NCBI RefSeq assembly: GCF_900182655.1
Contig: NZ_FXTC01000001.1
Span: forward strand, 930,001-994,000
Reading direction: 5' to 3'
Source of the DNA: Chryseobacterium rhizoplanae
Lineage (GTDB): Bacteria; Bacteroidota; Bacteroidia; Flavobacteriales; Weeksellaceae
DNA length: 64,000 bases
Shown here: positions 34,408 through 43,357 of the stretch, piece after piece
Position numbering within the stretch: the stretch's first letter is position 1
Layout: each line of letters begins with the position of its first letter
Notes under the pieces: model-generated
The model's database searches: none
Seen by the model: the letters and a program-made list of their open reading frames with translations, nothing else
Told to the model about the DNA's origin: nothing
Position numbers and translations under genes: made by a program

Positions 34408-35184
34408 ATGGTTTTATTGAGTTTTGATATTGAAGAATTTGATATGCCATTAGAATATAAGGGTCAAATTCCCTTTGAAAAGCAGATTTCAATTTCACAG
34501 ACAGGATTAGAGAGAATACTCGATATCCTTAAAAAACATAATGCCAAAGCTACTTTCTTTTCTACCGTAGTTTTTGCAGAAAACAGCAGACATCTTATTG
34601 AAAGACTATTGAGCGAAGGTCATGAACTGGCTTCTCACACGTGGTTTCATTCAGAATTTGAGGACAAACATCTCAAAGAATCAAGAGAAAAACTGGAAGA
34701 ATTATTTTCCGCAAAGGTAACCGGATTAAGAATGCCGAGAATGATGCCCGTAGACGAAAAAGAAGTTGAAAGGGCAGGATATTCATACAATTCATCCATT
34801 AATCCTACGTTTTTACCGGGAAGATATAACAATTTAAAAGTATCCAGGACCTATTTCAAAGAAGGAAATGTAACACAGGTTCCGGCTTCTGTGTCACCGA
34901 ACTTCAGAATTCCACTGTTTTGGTTAAGTTTCCATAATTTCCCGTTGTTTCTGTACAAGAAACTGGCTTCAGACACCTTGAAAAAGGATAATTATCTTAA
35001 TATTTATTTCCATCCGTGGGAATTTGCAGAGATCAAAGATGAGGCCTTTAAACTTCCTGGATTTACAGTAAAAAACTCAGGAAAAGAAATGGTGGAAAGA
35101 TTTGATTCGTTCGTAGGCTGGTTGAAAGCGAAAGGATATACATTCGGTACATTTCAGGAATTTCAAAAACAGATACAACGATGA
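34408..35184 (+). CDS. CE4 polysaccharide deacetylase family protein
   Basis: A protein of 258 residues without signal peptide. Catalytic landmarks of the NodB/CE4 fold: LSFDIEEFDMP (metal Asp), GHELASHTWFHSEF (metal His pair), and YFHPWEFAEI near the C-terminus. The context suggests deacetylation of an N-acetylated sugar on a lipid-linked or envelope glycan. Overlaps the next gene by 4 bp (ATGA). Confidence 0.92.
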   Translation: MVLLSFDIEEFDMPLEYKGQIPFEKQISISQTGLERILDILKKHNAKATFFSTVVFAENSRHLIERLLSEGHELASHTWFHSEFEDKHLKESREKLEELFSAKVTGLRMPRMMPVDEKEVERAGYSYNSSINPTFLPGRYNNLKVSRTYFKEGNVTQVPASVSPNFRIPLFWLSFHNFPLFLYKKLASDTLKKDNYLNIYFHPWEFAEIKDEAFKLPGFTVKNSGKEMVERFDSFVGWLKAKGYTFGTFQEFQKQIQR

Positions 35185-36278
35185 AGATTGCCTTTGATGC
35201 AAAACGGTTTTTCCACAACACATCCGGATTGGGAAACTACTCAAGAGATCTGGTAAGAATACTTTCTGAGTATGAACCGGATAACGAGTATCTGTTGCTT
35301 AATAAAAACAAATCGGAACGCGGAAAAGAGATCCTTGATCGCCCGAATGTTCATTTTATTGAAACTTCAAAAGGAAATTTTTCACGCCAGCTGAAAATGG
35401 GTAAAGATGCCCAAAAGCTAGGAGCTGATATTTTCCATGGCTTATCCGGTGAACTTCCATTAAAATGGGATTCAAAACCTGTTAAAAAGATAGTTACCAT
35501 TCATGATCTGATCTTTGTGAGATATCCACAATATTATTCTTTTTTTGACAGGAAAATCCATTTCTGGAAATTTAAAAAAGCTGCTGATATAGCCGATAAA
35601 ATCATCGCTATTTCAGAACAGACCAAAAGAGATATTATCAGGTATTTAAAAGTTCCTGAGACCAAGATTGAAGTTATTTATCAGGGATGTCATCATGCTT
35701 TTAAAGAACAGCAGTCTCCTGAACTGATGCAGGCTGTGAAGGACAAATATAACCTTCCTGAAAGATTTATCCTCAACGTAGGAACCATAGAAGAACGTAA
35801 AAACCTTTTAAATGTCGTAAAAGCAATCAAGGGTACAGAAATTCCTCTTGTAGTAGTGGGAAGGAAGACCAAGTATTACCAGAAAATAGAAAACTTCCTG
35901 AAAAAAAATAAAATGGAAAAGCAGGTATTTTTCCTGGAAGGAGTTTCTATGGATGAACTTGCCTGTCTTTATAAACTGGCAGATATTTTTGTCTATCCGA
36001 GTTTTTTTGAAGGCTTCGGAATCCCTGTGATTGAGGCGCTTTTCTCCAAAACGGTTGTCGTTACCAGCAATACCAGCTGTCTGCCGGAAGCAGGAGGAAA
36101 AGACTCTGTCTATATCAATCCGGATAATGATCTTGATATTAGGGCCAAACTCAAATTTCTCTGGGAAAATGAATCTGAGAGAAAACGACGTGAGGAAAAG
36201 GGTTTCGAGTTTGTCCAGAAGTTTAATGACGAACCCATTGCAAAACAGTTGATGAATTTTTATCAAAAAATTATCTGA
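35181..36278 (+). CDS. GT4-family glycosyltransferase
   Basis: A protein of 365 residues with GT-B fold: FHNTSGLGNYSRDL near the N-terminus, a nucleotide-binding half with VGTIEERKNLL and the E-x7-E motif in FFEGFGIPVIEAL. It retains configuration and uses a nucleotide sugar. Last gene of the four-gene cassette; its stop lies 6 bp before the histidine promoter's -33 element. Confidence 0.93.
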   Translation: MKIAFDAKRFFHNTSGLGNYSRDLVRILSEYEPDNEYLLLNKNKSERGKEILDRPNVHFIETSKGNFSRQLKMGKDAQKLGADIFHGLSGELPLKWDSKPVKKIVTIHDLIFVRYPQYYSFFDRKIHFWKFKKAADIADKIIAISEQTKRDIIRYLKVPETKIEVIYQGCHHAFKEQQSPELMQAVKDKYNLPERFILNVGTIEERKNLLNVVKAIKGTEIPLVVVGRKTKYYQKIENFLKKNKMEKQVFFLEGVSMDELACLYKLADIFVYPSFFEGFGIPVIEALFSKTVVVTSNTSCLPEAGGKDSVYINPDNDLDIRAKLKFLWENESERKRREEKGFEFVQKFNDEPIAKQLMNFYQKII

Positions 36279-36284
36279 AAAAAG

Positions 36285-36314
36285 TTTGCATTTTAAAAAT
36301 AAATCCTACATTTG
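36285..36314 (+). promoter_or_regulatory. Promoter of the histidine operon
   Basis: TTTG (36285-36288), an 18-bp spacer, then TACATTTG (36307-36314): both elements match the Bacteroidota -33/-7 consensus. Transcription would begin near 36320, giving a 5' UTR of only about 12 nt before the leader peptide. Confidence 0.75.
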
Positions 36315-36331
36315 CATCATAATTCAATACA

Positions 36332-36382
36332 ATGAAACCAAATTTTTTAGCATTACATCATTATCATCATCATCTCTGTTAG
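36332..36382 (+). CDS. hisL: Histidine leader peptide
   Basis: A 16-codon reading frame, MKPNFLALHHYHHHLC, with five His codons among residues 9-14. It lies 18 bp after the his promoter -7 box and ends 45 bp before an intrinsic terminator that precedes hisG. This is the arrangement of his leader peptides in enterobacteria, where ribosome stalling at the His codons under low charged tRNA-His prevents termination. Its stop codon overlaps the proposed antiterminator strand. The gene has not been tested; the identity rests on composition and position. Confidence 0.9.
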   Translation: MKPNFLALHHYHHHLC

Positions 36383-36438
36383 GCGGAATTGATTGATATA
36401 AGTATGTGCTAAAATCAAAAATAATTAAAACCGTCTGA
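36379..36438 (+). promoter_or_regulatory. Candidate antiterminator pairing of the his attenuator
   Basis: TTAGGCGG (36379-36386), which overlaps the leader stop codon TAG, can pair with CCGTCTGA (36431-36438): eight pairs including two G-U. CCGTCT is also the left arm of the terminator, so the two structures exclude each other. A ribosome stalled on the His codons leaves TTAGGCGG free, so the antiterminator forms; a ribosome that reaches the stop covers it, so the terminator forms. This is a simple two-state form of attenuation without the classical pause hairpin. Confidence 0.65.
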
Positions 36439-36457
36439 GTAAATAGACGGTTTTTTT
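36428..36457 (+). terminator. Attenuator terminator before hisG
   Basis: Nine-bp perfect stem AAACCGTCT / AGACGGTTT with loop GAGTAAAT, followed by a run of seven T. It lies inside the leader, 69 bp before the hisG ATG, so it must be read through for hisG expression. Confidence 0.9.
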
Positions 36458-36525
36458 GTTTCCTGAATTCTCCTCAGAAATCTCAACAGATCAGTTTTTA
36501 TTTGCTCGGACCCAAAAAAGGCAAA

Positions 36526-37383
36526 ATGAGTAAATTAAAAATTGCAATCCAAAAAAGCGGCCGGCTTTACGAAGAATCTCTTCAGCTTCTCAAAGACTGC
36601 GGAATCTTTGTCAACAACGGGAAAGACCAGCTCAAAGTTTCAGTAGATAACTTTCCGATGGAAATCATGTACCTTCGGAATTCAGACATCCCGCAATATC
36701 TTGAAGATGGAGTGGTAGATGTTGCTATTCTAGGCGAAAATCTCCTGATCGAAAAAGGTAAAAATATAAAAACAATCCAGAAGCTTGGATTTTCAAAATG
36801 CCGCGTTTCATTGGCTGTTCCCAAAGAAGTAGAAACCGATGAACTCTCTTATTTTCAGGGTAAAAAAATTGCCACTTCTTATCCAAATACTCTTAAAAAC
36901 TTTTTAGAAAAAGAGGGGATCACTTCAGACATTCACGTCATTTCAGGTTCCGTAGAAATAGCACCGAATATTGGTCTTGCAGACGGGATATGTGATATTG
37001 TCAGCTCCGGAAGCACACTATTCAAAAACGGATTGCGTGAAACGGTTACTTTACTGAAATCAGAAGCTGTTTTGGCTAAAACACCTCAATTGTCAGTAGA
37101 AAAGGAAGCCATACTTGAAAAATTTGTATTCAGGATCAAAGCTGTTTTAAAAGCAAAAAACTCAAAATATATTCTGATGAATGTTCCCAATGAAAAGATT
37201 CAGAAAGTATCGGAAGTTCTTCCTGTATTAAAAAGCCCTACAGTTATTCCTCTTGCAGAAGAAGGTTGGAGCAGTATTCATTCTGTGATTGATGAAGAAC
37301 GATTCTGGGAAGTGATTGATGAACTGAAAGATAACGGAGCACAGGATATCTTAATCATTCCAATTGATAAAATGGTTATTTAG
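36526..37383 (+). CDS. hisG: HisG, ATP phosphoribosyltransferase (long form)
   Basis: A protein of about 285 residues, the length of the long, His-inhibited form with its own regulatory domain. The catalytic half includes KLKIAIQKSGRLYEESLQLL, VDVAILGENLLIE and the PRPP loop region GICDIVSSGSTL; the C-terminal third (KYILMNVPNEKIQKVSEVLP) is the HisG_C domain. The ATG giving MSKLKIAIQ was chosen; a TTG at 36502 would add eight residues of no conserved character. Catalyses the first step of histidine synthesis. First structural gene after the attenuator. Confidence 0.95.
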   Translation: MSKLKIAIQKSGRLYEESLQLLKDCGIFVNNGKDQLKVSVDNFPMEIMYLRNSDIPQYLEDGVVDVAILGENLLIEKGKNIKTIQKLGFSKCRVSLAVPKEVETDELSYFQGKKIATSYPNTLKNFLEKEGITSDIHVISGSVEIAPNIGLADGICDIVSSGSTLFKNGLRETVTLLKSEAVLAKTPQLSVEKEAILEKFVFRIKAVLKAKNSKYILMNVPNEKIQKVSEVLPVLKSPTVIPLAEEGWSSIHSVIDEERFWEVIDELKDNGAQDILIIPIDKMVI

Positions 37384-37395
37384 AAAAATGTAATT

Positions 37396-37525
37396 AACCA
37401 TTAAGATCATGAAGATATGAAGAATAGTTAAGGTTCATCAGAGATGAAAGAATAAGCCCCGCTTAATAAATAGCTTCAGCTATGATCTTAATGAAACTTA
37501 ACAACTTAAAAGAATCTTAATGGTT
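37396..37525 (+). repeat. Intergenic repeat element 1 (hisG-hisD)
   Basis: 130 bp bounded by inverted ends AACCATTAAG and CTTAATGGTT. Inside are scattered TTAAG/CTTAA copies and two perfect hairpins: TTCATC-AGA-GATGAA (37434-37448) and ATAGCT-TC-AGCTAT (37470-37483). It starts 12 bp after the hisG stop and ends 24 bp before the hisD ATG. The right end supplies an ATG at 37520 in frame with hisD. Confidence 0.85.
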
Positions 37526-37549
37526 CAAAAAAAGATTAAAAATAATACA

Positions 37550-38824
37550 ATGAATATATACAGATTTCCCACAAAAGACAACTGGAAAGACCTGGTAAAG
37601 CGTCCTGTTCTGGAGCAACAGGAAATTTCAGGACTCATCACAGAAATTTTTACAGAAGTTGAAAAAAACGGAGATAAAGCTTTAATAGAGTTCAATAAAA
37701 AATTCGATAAAGCAAATACTCAACGTATTTCGGTTTCCAAAGAAGAAATTGAAGATGCACAAAAGCAGATAAAAGATGAACTGAAACAGGCGATTTTACA
37801 GGCAAAAGAGAATATTTCAATATTTCACGCTTCACAAAAACAGGAAATGCAAAAAATAGAAACTACTCAGGGAGTTGTTTGCTGGCGTGAAAACCGTGCC
37901 GTAGAGAAAGTTGGAATCTATATTCCGGGAGGAACAGCACCTTTGTTTTCTACTGTATTAATGCTTGCGGTTCCTGCCAATCTTGCCGGTTGTAAAGAAA
38001 TTGTATTGTGTACACCTCCGGATAAAAGCGGAAATATCAATCCTGCGATTCTTTATGCAGCAAAGCTCTGCGGAGTTTCAGAAATCTTTAAAACAGGTGG
38101 TGCCCAGGCTATAGCGGCTATGACTTTAGGAACAGAAAGTATTCCTCAGGTTAATAAAATTTTCGGACCGGGAAATCAGTTTGTCGTAGCAGCCAAAGAA
38201 TATGCACAGCGTTTTGGGGTTGCGATTGATATGCCTGCCGGCCCAAGTGAAGTTCTCGTCATAGCAGATGAAAAGGCTGTTCCTGAATTCTGTGCTGCAG
38301 ATCTTCTTTCACAGGCAGAACATGGGAGTGACAGTCAGGTTGTTTTTATTACTACTGATCTTAAAGTTTTCAATGAAACAATCAATGCTGTTGATCAACA
38401 AATCAAAGAATTACCAAGAAATGAATTTGCCGCCCAAGCTCTGGAAAACAGTTCATTTATTTTGGTGAATTCTCTGGAAGAAGCTCTTGAATTCAGTAAT
38501 CTTTACGCTCCTGAACACCTTATCCTGGCTATCAATGATTTTGAAAAATATATTCCGGAAATTCAGAATGCAGGTTCGGTTTTCCTCGGAAATTATTCCT
38601 GTGAAAGTGCCGGAGACTATGCAAGCGGGACGAACCACACGCTTCCTACCAATGCATATGCAAAAAACTACAGTGGAGTCTCATTGGATAGTTTTGTGAA
38701 GAAAATAACCTTCCAGCATCTTTCAAAACAAGGTCTCCGGAATTTAGGAAAAACAATAGAACTCATGGCAGAAGCAGAAGGCCTGTTTGCCCACAAAAAT
38801 GCAGTATCCATAAGATTAAAATAA
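37550..38824 (+). CDS. hisD: HisD, histidinol dehydrogenase
   Basis: A protein of about 424 residues from the ATG giving MNIYRFPTKDNW. It oxidises histidinol to histidine in the last two steps, using zinc and NAD+. Landmarks: ENRAVEKVGIYIPGGTAPLFST, GGAQAIAAM, KIFGPGNQFVVAAKEYAQR, DMPAGPSEVLV, DLLSQAEHGSDSQ with zinc-site residues, and YAPEHL. An in-frame upstream ATG at 37520 lies in the end of repeat element 1 and was not used. Confidence 0.96.
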   Translation: MNIYRFPTKDNWKDLVKRPVLEQQEISGLITEIFTEVEKNGDKALIEFNKKFDKANTQRISVSKEEIEDAQKQIKDELKQAILQAKENISIFHASQKQEMQKIETTQGVVCWRENRAVEKVGIYIPGGTAPLFSTVLMLAVPANLAGCKEIVLCTPPDKSGNINPAILYAAKLCGVSEIFKTGGAQAIAAMTLGTESIPQVNKIFGPGNQFVVAAKEYAQRFGVAIDMPAGPSEVLVIADEKAVPEFCAADLLSQAEHGSDSQVVFITTDLKVFNETINAVDQQIKELPRNEFAAQALENSSFILVNSLEEALEFSNLYAPEHLILAINDFEKYIPEIQNAGSVFLGNYSCESAGDYASGTNHTLPTNAYAKNYSGVSLDSFVKKITFQHLSKQGLRNLGKTIELMAEAEGLFAHKNAVSIRLK

Positions 38825-38861
38825 TAATTGTTGGAAAACGCAAAGTTTATCCAAAAAATTG

Positions 38862-38991
38862 AACCATTAAGAAAATAAAGACTTTAAGTAAAGTTAAGAT
38901 TCAAATACATTTGAATTCAACTCACTGCTTAATAAAGATCTGAAGATATCTTCTTCACTATTCTTAAATAACCCAATTCATCTTAATGGTT
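38862..38991 (+). repeat. Intergenic repeat element 2 (hisD-hisC)
   Basis: 130 bp with the same inverted ends AACCATTAAG and CTTAATGGTT. Its two hairpins sit at the same places but have different sequences: TTCAAAT-AC-ATTTGAA (38900-38915) and the palindrome GAAGATATCTTC (38942-38953). Ends 27 bp before the hisC ATG. The stems are kept while the bases change, which suggests that structure matters. Confidence 0.85.
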
Positions 38992-39018
38992 TAAAAATAG
39001 TTTTAAATAAACAATACA

Positions 39019-40044
39019 ATGAAAAATAACAGTATCAAGACTCTGGTAAGAGAAAATATATTACAATTACAGCCCTACATCAGTTTCAGAGATCACAATG
39101 AATTTAATGCTCCTGTTATGCTGGATGCGAATGAAAGTCCTTTTGGAGAATGCAACCGTTATCCGGATTCCACTCAGAAAAAGCTTAAAAACAGGCTTGC
39201 CGGTCTTAAAAACCTTTCACTTTCACAGATCGCCATAGGAAACGGAAGTGATGAGCTGATAGACCTTATCATTAAAATTTTCTGTGAGCCTAAAAAAGAT
39301 GCCATTCTGATGATGAATCCGTCTTTTGCGATGTATGGTTTTTATGCGGCAATCAATGAAAATAAAGTATTGAAACTGGATCTTGATGAAAACTTTGAAA
39401 TTGTAAAAGAGAACTTTTTAAAAGTTGCGGATGATTCATCTCTTAAAATTTTCTTTTTATGCTCTCCTAATAATCCTACCGGAAACAGCGTTGATGATAT
39501 TGAATTTTACCTTCAGAATTTCAACGGTATTGTAGTAGTAGATGAAGCTTACATAGAATTCTCAGGAAAAAAATCAAGTATTGAACTTTTGGATCAATAT
39601 TCCAACTTAATTGTACTGCAAACATTTTCCAAAGCATGGGGAATTGCAGGGGCAAGGGTAGGAATGGCTTACGCCTCCGAGGAAATGATCAGCCTGATCA
39701 ATACGGTAAAAGCACCTTATAACGTGAATGTATTGAGCCAGGAACTGATTTTAAAAACATTGGATGATGAAAACAGACTTCAGGAAAACGTAAACCGTAT
39801 TTTGGAAGAGAGAACATGGCTGAAGCAGCAGTTTGAAGGAATTACATGCATTTCAAAAGTATTTTCCACAGATGCGAACTTCTTTCTGATCAGAATGGAA
39901 AACATAGACGATGTATATGAAAAAATGCTTGAAGAAGAGATTTTAACCAGCAGAAGAGATCCTGCAATCCCAGGATGTATCAGGATTAATGTGGGAAACC
40001 GCGAAGAAAATGAAAAATTAATTAACCTTTTAAAAGGAATATAG
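39019..40044 (+). CDS. hisC: HisC, histidinol-phosphate aminotransferase
   Basis: A PLP enzyme of 341 residues, fold type I. Landmarks: LDANESPFG near the N-terminus, IAIGNGSDELIDLI, FLCSPNNPTGN, VVDEAYIEFSG with the PLP Asp, and the Schiff-base lysine in QTFSKAWGIAGARVGMA. Converts imidazole acetol phosphate to histidinol phosphate. Flanked by repeat elements 2 and 3. Confidence 0.96.
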   Translation: MKNNSIKTLVRENILQLQPYISFRDHNEFNAPVMLDANESPFGECNRYPDSTQKKLKNRLAGLKNLSLSQIAIGNGSDELIDLIIKIFCEPKKDAILMMNPSFAMYGFYAAINENKVLKLDLDENFEIVKENFLKVADDSSLKIFFLCSPNNPTGNSVDDIEFYLQNFNGIVVVDEAYIEFSGKKSSIELLDQYSNLIVLQTFSKAWGIAGARVGMAYASEEMISLINTVKAPYNVNVLSQELILKTLDDENRLQENVNRILEERTWLKQQFEGITCISKVFSTDANFFLIRMENIDDVYEKMLEEEILTSRRDPAIPGCIRINVGNREENEKLINLLKGI

Positions 40045-40063
40045 AATAGCTTGTTAAAATATA

Positions 40064-40190
40064 AACCATTAAGAGAAACGAAGATAATAAGAAAAGTTAA
40101 GATTCATCAGGATGAATAAAATGCAAAGCTAAATCAATAGCTTCAGCTATGTTCTTAATACTACTTAATCACTTAAAAAGCTTAATGGTT
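40064..40190 (+). repeat. Intergenic repeat element 3 (hisC-hisB)
   Basis: 127 bp with identical inverted ends AACCATTAAG and CTTAATGGTT. Hairpins TTCATC-AG-GATGAA (40103-40116) and ATAGCT-TC-AGCTAT (40137-40150) match element 1 closely. Starts 19 bp after the hisC stop and ends 21 bp before the hisB ATG. Confidence 0.85.
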
Positions 40191-40211
40191 AAAAATAATT
40201 TATAAAAACAT

Positions 40212-41306
40212 ATGAAAAAAGTACTCTTTATAGACCGTGACGGAACATTGATTATTGAACCGCCTACAGATTTTCAGGTTGATTCTCTGGAAAAGCTTGA
40301 GTTTTATCCGGGAGTTTTCCAGAACCTGTCAAAAATTGCCAATGAACTGGATTATGAACTGGTAATGGTAACCAATCAGGATGGATTGGGAACGGAGAGC
40401 TTTCTCGAAGAAGATTTTATAAAACCACATGAAAAAATGCTGCAGGCATTTGAAAATGAAGGAATCGTTTTTAGTGATATCTTAATTGATAAAAGCTTTG
40501 AGTCCGAAAATCTTCCTACCAGAAAACCAGGAATCGGAATGCTGGGAAAATACATCTATGGCAACTATGACCTTGAAAATTCCTATGTAATCGGTGATCG
40601 AAGTACTGATGTTCAATTGGCTGTAAACTTGGGTTCTAAAGCTATTTATCTTAATAAAAACTTTAATGAAGAAGCAGAGCTGTCTACGACGAGATGGGCA
40701 GAGATTTATCAGTTCTTAAAATCAGGAATGAGGAAGGCTAAGGTATCCCGGAAAACCAATGAAACCGATATAGAAATTGAAGTTAATCTCGATGGAAACG
40801 GAAAATCTGATATTTCAACCGGGCTTCACTTTTTTGATCACATGCTTGACCAGATCGCAAGACACGGTAATATGGATCTTAAGATCAAAGTTAATGGAGA
40901 TCTTGCGGTAGATGAGCACCACACCATAGAAGATACCGGAATTGTGCTGGGAGAGGCTATTATAAAAGCTTTAGGAAAGAAAAAAGGGATTGAGAGATAC
41001 GGATTCCTGCTTCCGATGGATGACTGCCTTTCTCAGGTGGCTATTGATTTCGGGGGAAGACCATGGTTGGTTTGGGATGCTGAATTTAAAAGAGAGAAAA
41101 TAGGGGATGTCCCAACAGAAATGTTCTTTCACTTCTTTAAATCTTTTACAGATTCCTCGAAATCCAATCTGAATATCAAAGCAGAAGGAGATAATGAACA
41201 CCACAAAATTGAATCTATCTTTAAAGCCTTTGCGAAAGCTGTTAAAATGGCAGTAAACCAATCAGATACTAATTACAGTTTGCCTTCTACAAAAGGAAGT
41301 TTATAA
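40212..41306 (+). CDS. hisB: HisB, bifunctional histidinol-phosphatase / imidazoleglycerol-phosphate dehydratase
   Basis: A fusion of 364 residues like that of enterobacteria. The N-terminal HAD phosphatase (1-165) has [17 protein letters not shown] and [10 protein letters not shown]; the C-terminal dehydratase (about 175-364) has [18 protein letters not shown] and [17 protein letters not shown] with the paired His/Glu manganese ligands, and [15 protein letters not shown]. Performs two non-consecutive steps. hisH starts 2 bp after its stop; from here to hisIE the genes are tightly packed. Confidence 0.96.
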   Translation: MKKVLFIDRDGTLIIEPPTDFQVDSLEKLEFYPGVFQNLSKIANELDYELVMVTNQDGLGTESFLEEDFIKPHEKMLQAFENEGIVFSDILIDKSFESENLPTRKPGIGMLGKYIYGNYDLENSYVIGDRSTDVQLAVNLGSKAIYLNKNFNEEAELSTTRWAEIYQFLKSGMRKAKVSRKTNETDIEIEVNLDGNGKSDISTGLHFFDHMLDQIARHGNMDLKIKVNGDLAVDEHHTIEDTGIVLGEAIIKALGKKKGIERYGFLLPMDDCLSQVAIDFGGRPWLVWDAEFKREKIGDVPTEMFFHFFKSFTDSSKSNLNIKAEGDNEHHKIESIFKAFAKAVKMAVNQSDTNYSLPSTKGSL

Positions 41307-41308
41307 AT

Positions 41309-41887
41309 ATGATTGCTATAATAAAATACAACGGAGGAAACGTCAATTCTGTTCAGAATGCACTTAACAGGCTGAATGTTGATTCTGTGATCACAGATGA
41401 TCCTGAACAGATTTTAAAAGCAGATAAAGTGATCTTTCCCGGTGTTGGAGAAGCTTCATCAACGATGAAACTGTTAAAGGAAAAAGAACTTGATCTCTTG
41501 ATTCCTGGCCTTACACAGCCCGTTTTAGGAATATGCTTAGGAATGCAGCTGATGTGCAAAGCTAATGAAGAAGGAAATACCGAGGGAATGGGGATTTTTG
41601 ATATCAATGTCAGAAAATTTCCATCAAGGGATATTGTTCCGCATATGGGTTGGAATACGCTTTCAGGGAAGACTTCACCATTGTTTTCAGAGATGAATGA
41701 GGACAGTGATGTTTATTTCGTTCACAGCTATTATTGTGAATTGTCAGACTTTACAACGTCTGTTTGTGATTACATCCTGCCATTCAGTGCTTCTTTACAG
41801 AAAGATAATTTCTATGCAGTGCAGTTTCACCCTGAAAAATCAGGAATAGTGGGAAATCAGATTGTCAGAAACTTTATAAATTTATAA
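41309..41887 (+). CDS. hisH: HisH, glutaminase subunit of imidazoleglycerol-phosphate synthase
   Basis: A class I glutamine amidotransferase of 192 residues. The nucleophile is in [10 protein letters not shown], and the His/Glu pair is in VQFHPEKSG. It supplies ammonia to HisF. The stop overlaps the hisA start by one base. Confidence 0.96.
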   Translation: MIAIIKYNGGNVNSVQNALNRLNVDSVITDDPEQILKADKVIFPGVGEASSTMKLLKEKELDLLIPGLTQPVLGICLGMQLMCKANEEGNTEGMGIFDINVRKFPSRDIVPHMGWNTLSGKTSPLFSEMNEDSDVYFVHSYYCELSDFTTSVCDYILPFSASLQKDNFYAVQFHPEKSGIVGNQIVRNFINL

Positions 41888-42612
41888 TGATGAAAATAAT
41901 TCCGGCTATTGATATTATCGACGGGAAATGTGTCCGTCTGTCAAAAGGAGATTACAGCACAAAAAAAATATACAACGAAGATCCTATAGAAGTAGCGAAA
42001 GAATTTGAAAGCGTTGGAATTCAATATCTTCATTTAGTGGATCTTGACGGGGCGAAATCAAAACATATTGTCAATCAAAAGGTTTTAGAAAATATCGCTG
42101 CTTCAACTTCACTGCATATTGATTTTGGAGGAGGGTTAAAAACTCAGGAAGATATTGAAACAGCTTTCAATTCAGGGGCAAAACAGATCACTTTAGGCAG
42201 TATTGCTGTTCAGGATCCTGAGTTCTGTTTCAAAATGCTGGAAAAATACGGTTCTGAGAAAATTATTCTGGGGGCAGACTGCGAAAACAGGAAAATTAAA
42301 ACTTCCGGCTGGCTGGAAGAAAGTAATCATGACATTGTTGATTTTATTCTTCAGTATCAGGAAAAAGGAATGCAAACCGCAATATGTACCGATATTTCAA
42401 AGGATGGGATGCTGGAAGGCCCGTCCACAGGACTGTATATTGAGATTTTATACAAAACATCCGTTCAGCTCGTAGCAAGCGGAGGCATTTCAGGCATCGC
42501 TGATGTCTATAAAATGAAAGATATCGGCTGTGCCGGGACCATTATCGGAAAAGCAATTTATGAGGGCAAAATAAGCCTGCAACAACTTCAAAACTTTATT
42601 GAAAATGCTTAA
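41887..42612 (+). CDS. hisA: HisA, ProFAR isomerase
   Basis: A (beta/alpha)8 protein of 241 residues with the half-barrel duplication of the family: [19 protein letters not shown] at the N-terminus, [34 protein letters not shown] and [11 protein letters not shown]. The first ATG overlaps the hisH stop; the next codon is also ATG. hisF begins inside its end (8 bp overlap). Confidence 0.96.
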   Translation: MMKIIPAIDIIDGKCVRLSKGDYSTKKIYNEDPIEVAKEFESVGIQYLHLVDLDGAKSKHIVNQKVLENIAASTSLHIDFGGGLKTQEDIETAFNSGAKQITLGSIAVQDPEFCFKMLEKYGSEKIILGADCENRKIKTSGWLEESNHDIVDFILQYQEKGMQTAICTDISKDGMLEGPSTGLYIEILYKTSVQLVASGGISGIADVYKMKDIGCAGTIIGKAIYEGKISLQQLQNFIENA

Positions 42613-43357
42613 GAAAAGAATTATTCCATGTCTGGATATAAAAGATGGATCTACAGTAAAGGGAGTCAATTTTGGAGACCTTAAAAATGCAGGCGATCCG
42701 GTTGAATTGGCCAAAAAGTATGAACAGGAAGGTGCTGACGAGCTTGTTTTTCTGGATATTACGGCAACTATTGAAGATAGGAAAACATTTGTAGAGCTGG
42801 TAAAAGATATTGCGAAAGAGCTTAGTATTCCTTTTACAGTAGGAGGTGGTATTTCATCTGTAGAAGATGTCAGAAAGCTTTTGGAAGCAGGTGCAGACAA
42901 GATCAGCATCAACTCTTCGGCAGTAAAAAATCCAGGCCTTATTTCTGCTTTGGCCAAAGAATTCGGAAGCCAATGTGTTGTGGTAGCTATTGATACAAAA
43001 CAGGTTGGTGATCTTGATCTTGTTCATATCAAAGGAGGAAGAGAAGCCACTGAACTTACTACTATAGAATGGGCACAGGAAGCGGAACGTTTAGGAGCAG
43101 GAGAAATTCTGCTGACTTCTATGGATGGTGATGGCACTAAAAATGGGTTTGATCTCAGGATCACAAAACTGGTTTCTGAGGCGATCAGTATTCCGGTGAT
43201 TGCTTCAGGAGGTGCTGGTGCTGTAAATGATTTTGTTAAAGTGTTTAATGAAACAAAAGCTACAGGAGCATTAGCAGCCAGTATTTTCCATTTTAATGAA
43301 ATAGGAATTCAGGATTTAAAACAACAGTTAAAAACTCAAAAAATAGAAGTACGATGA
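42605..43357 (+). CDS. hisF: HisF, cyclase subunit of imidazoleglycerol-phosphate synthase
   Basis: A barrel enzyme of about 250 residues related to HisA. Landmarks: [20 protein letters not shown] with the catalytic Asp, [25 protein letters not shown] with the second catalytic Asp, and [10 protein letters not shown]. The ATG giving [11 protein letters not shown] was chosen over a TTG two codons upstream. Combines with HisH to make IGP and AICAR. Confidence 0.96.
   Translation: MLKKRIIPCLDIKDGSTVKGVNFGDLKNAGDPVELAKKYEQEGADELVFLDITATIEDRKTFVELVKDIAKELSIPFTVGGGISSVEDVRKLLEAGADKISINSSAVKNPGLISALAKEFGSQCVVVAIDTKQVGDLDLVHIKGGREATELTTIEWAQEAERLGAGEILLTSMDGDGTKNGFDLRITKLVSEAISIPVIASGGAGAVNDFVKVFNETKATGALAASIFHFNEIGIQDLKQQLKTQKIEVR

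Noticed and set aside
36502..36525. TTG extension of HisG
   Set aside because: The ATG at 36526 gives the normal family start; the extra residues have no conserved character.
37520..37549. In-frame ATG extension of HisD (MVQKKIKNNT)
   Set aside because: The ATG lies in the inverted end of repeat element 1, and the conserved start of HisD is the next ATG at 37550.
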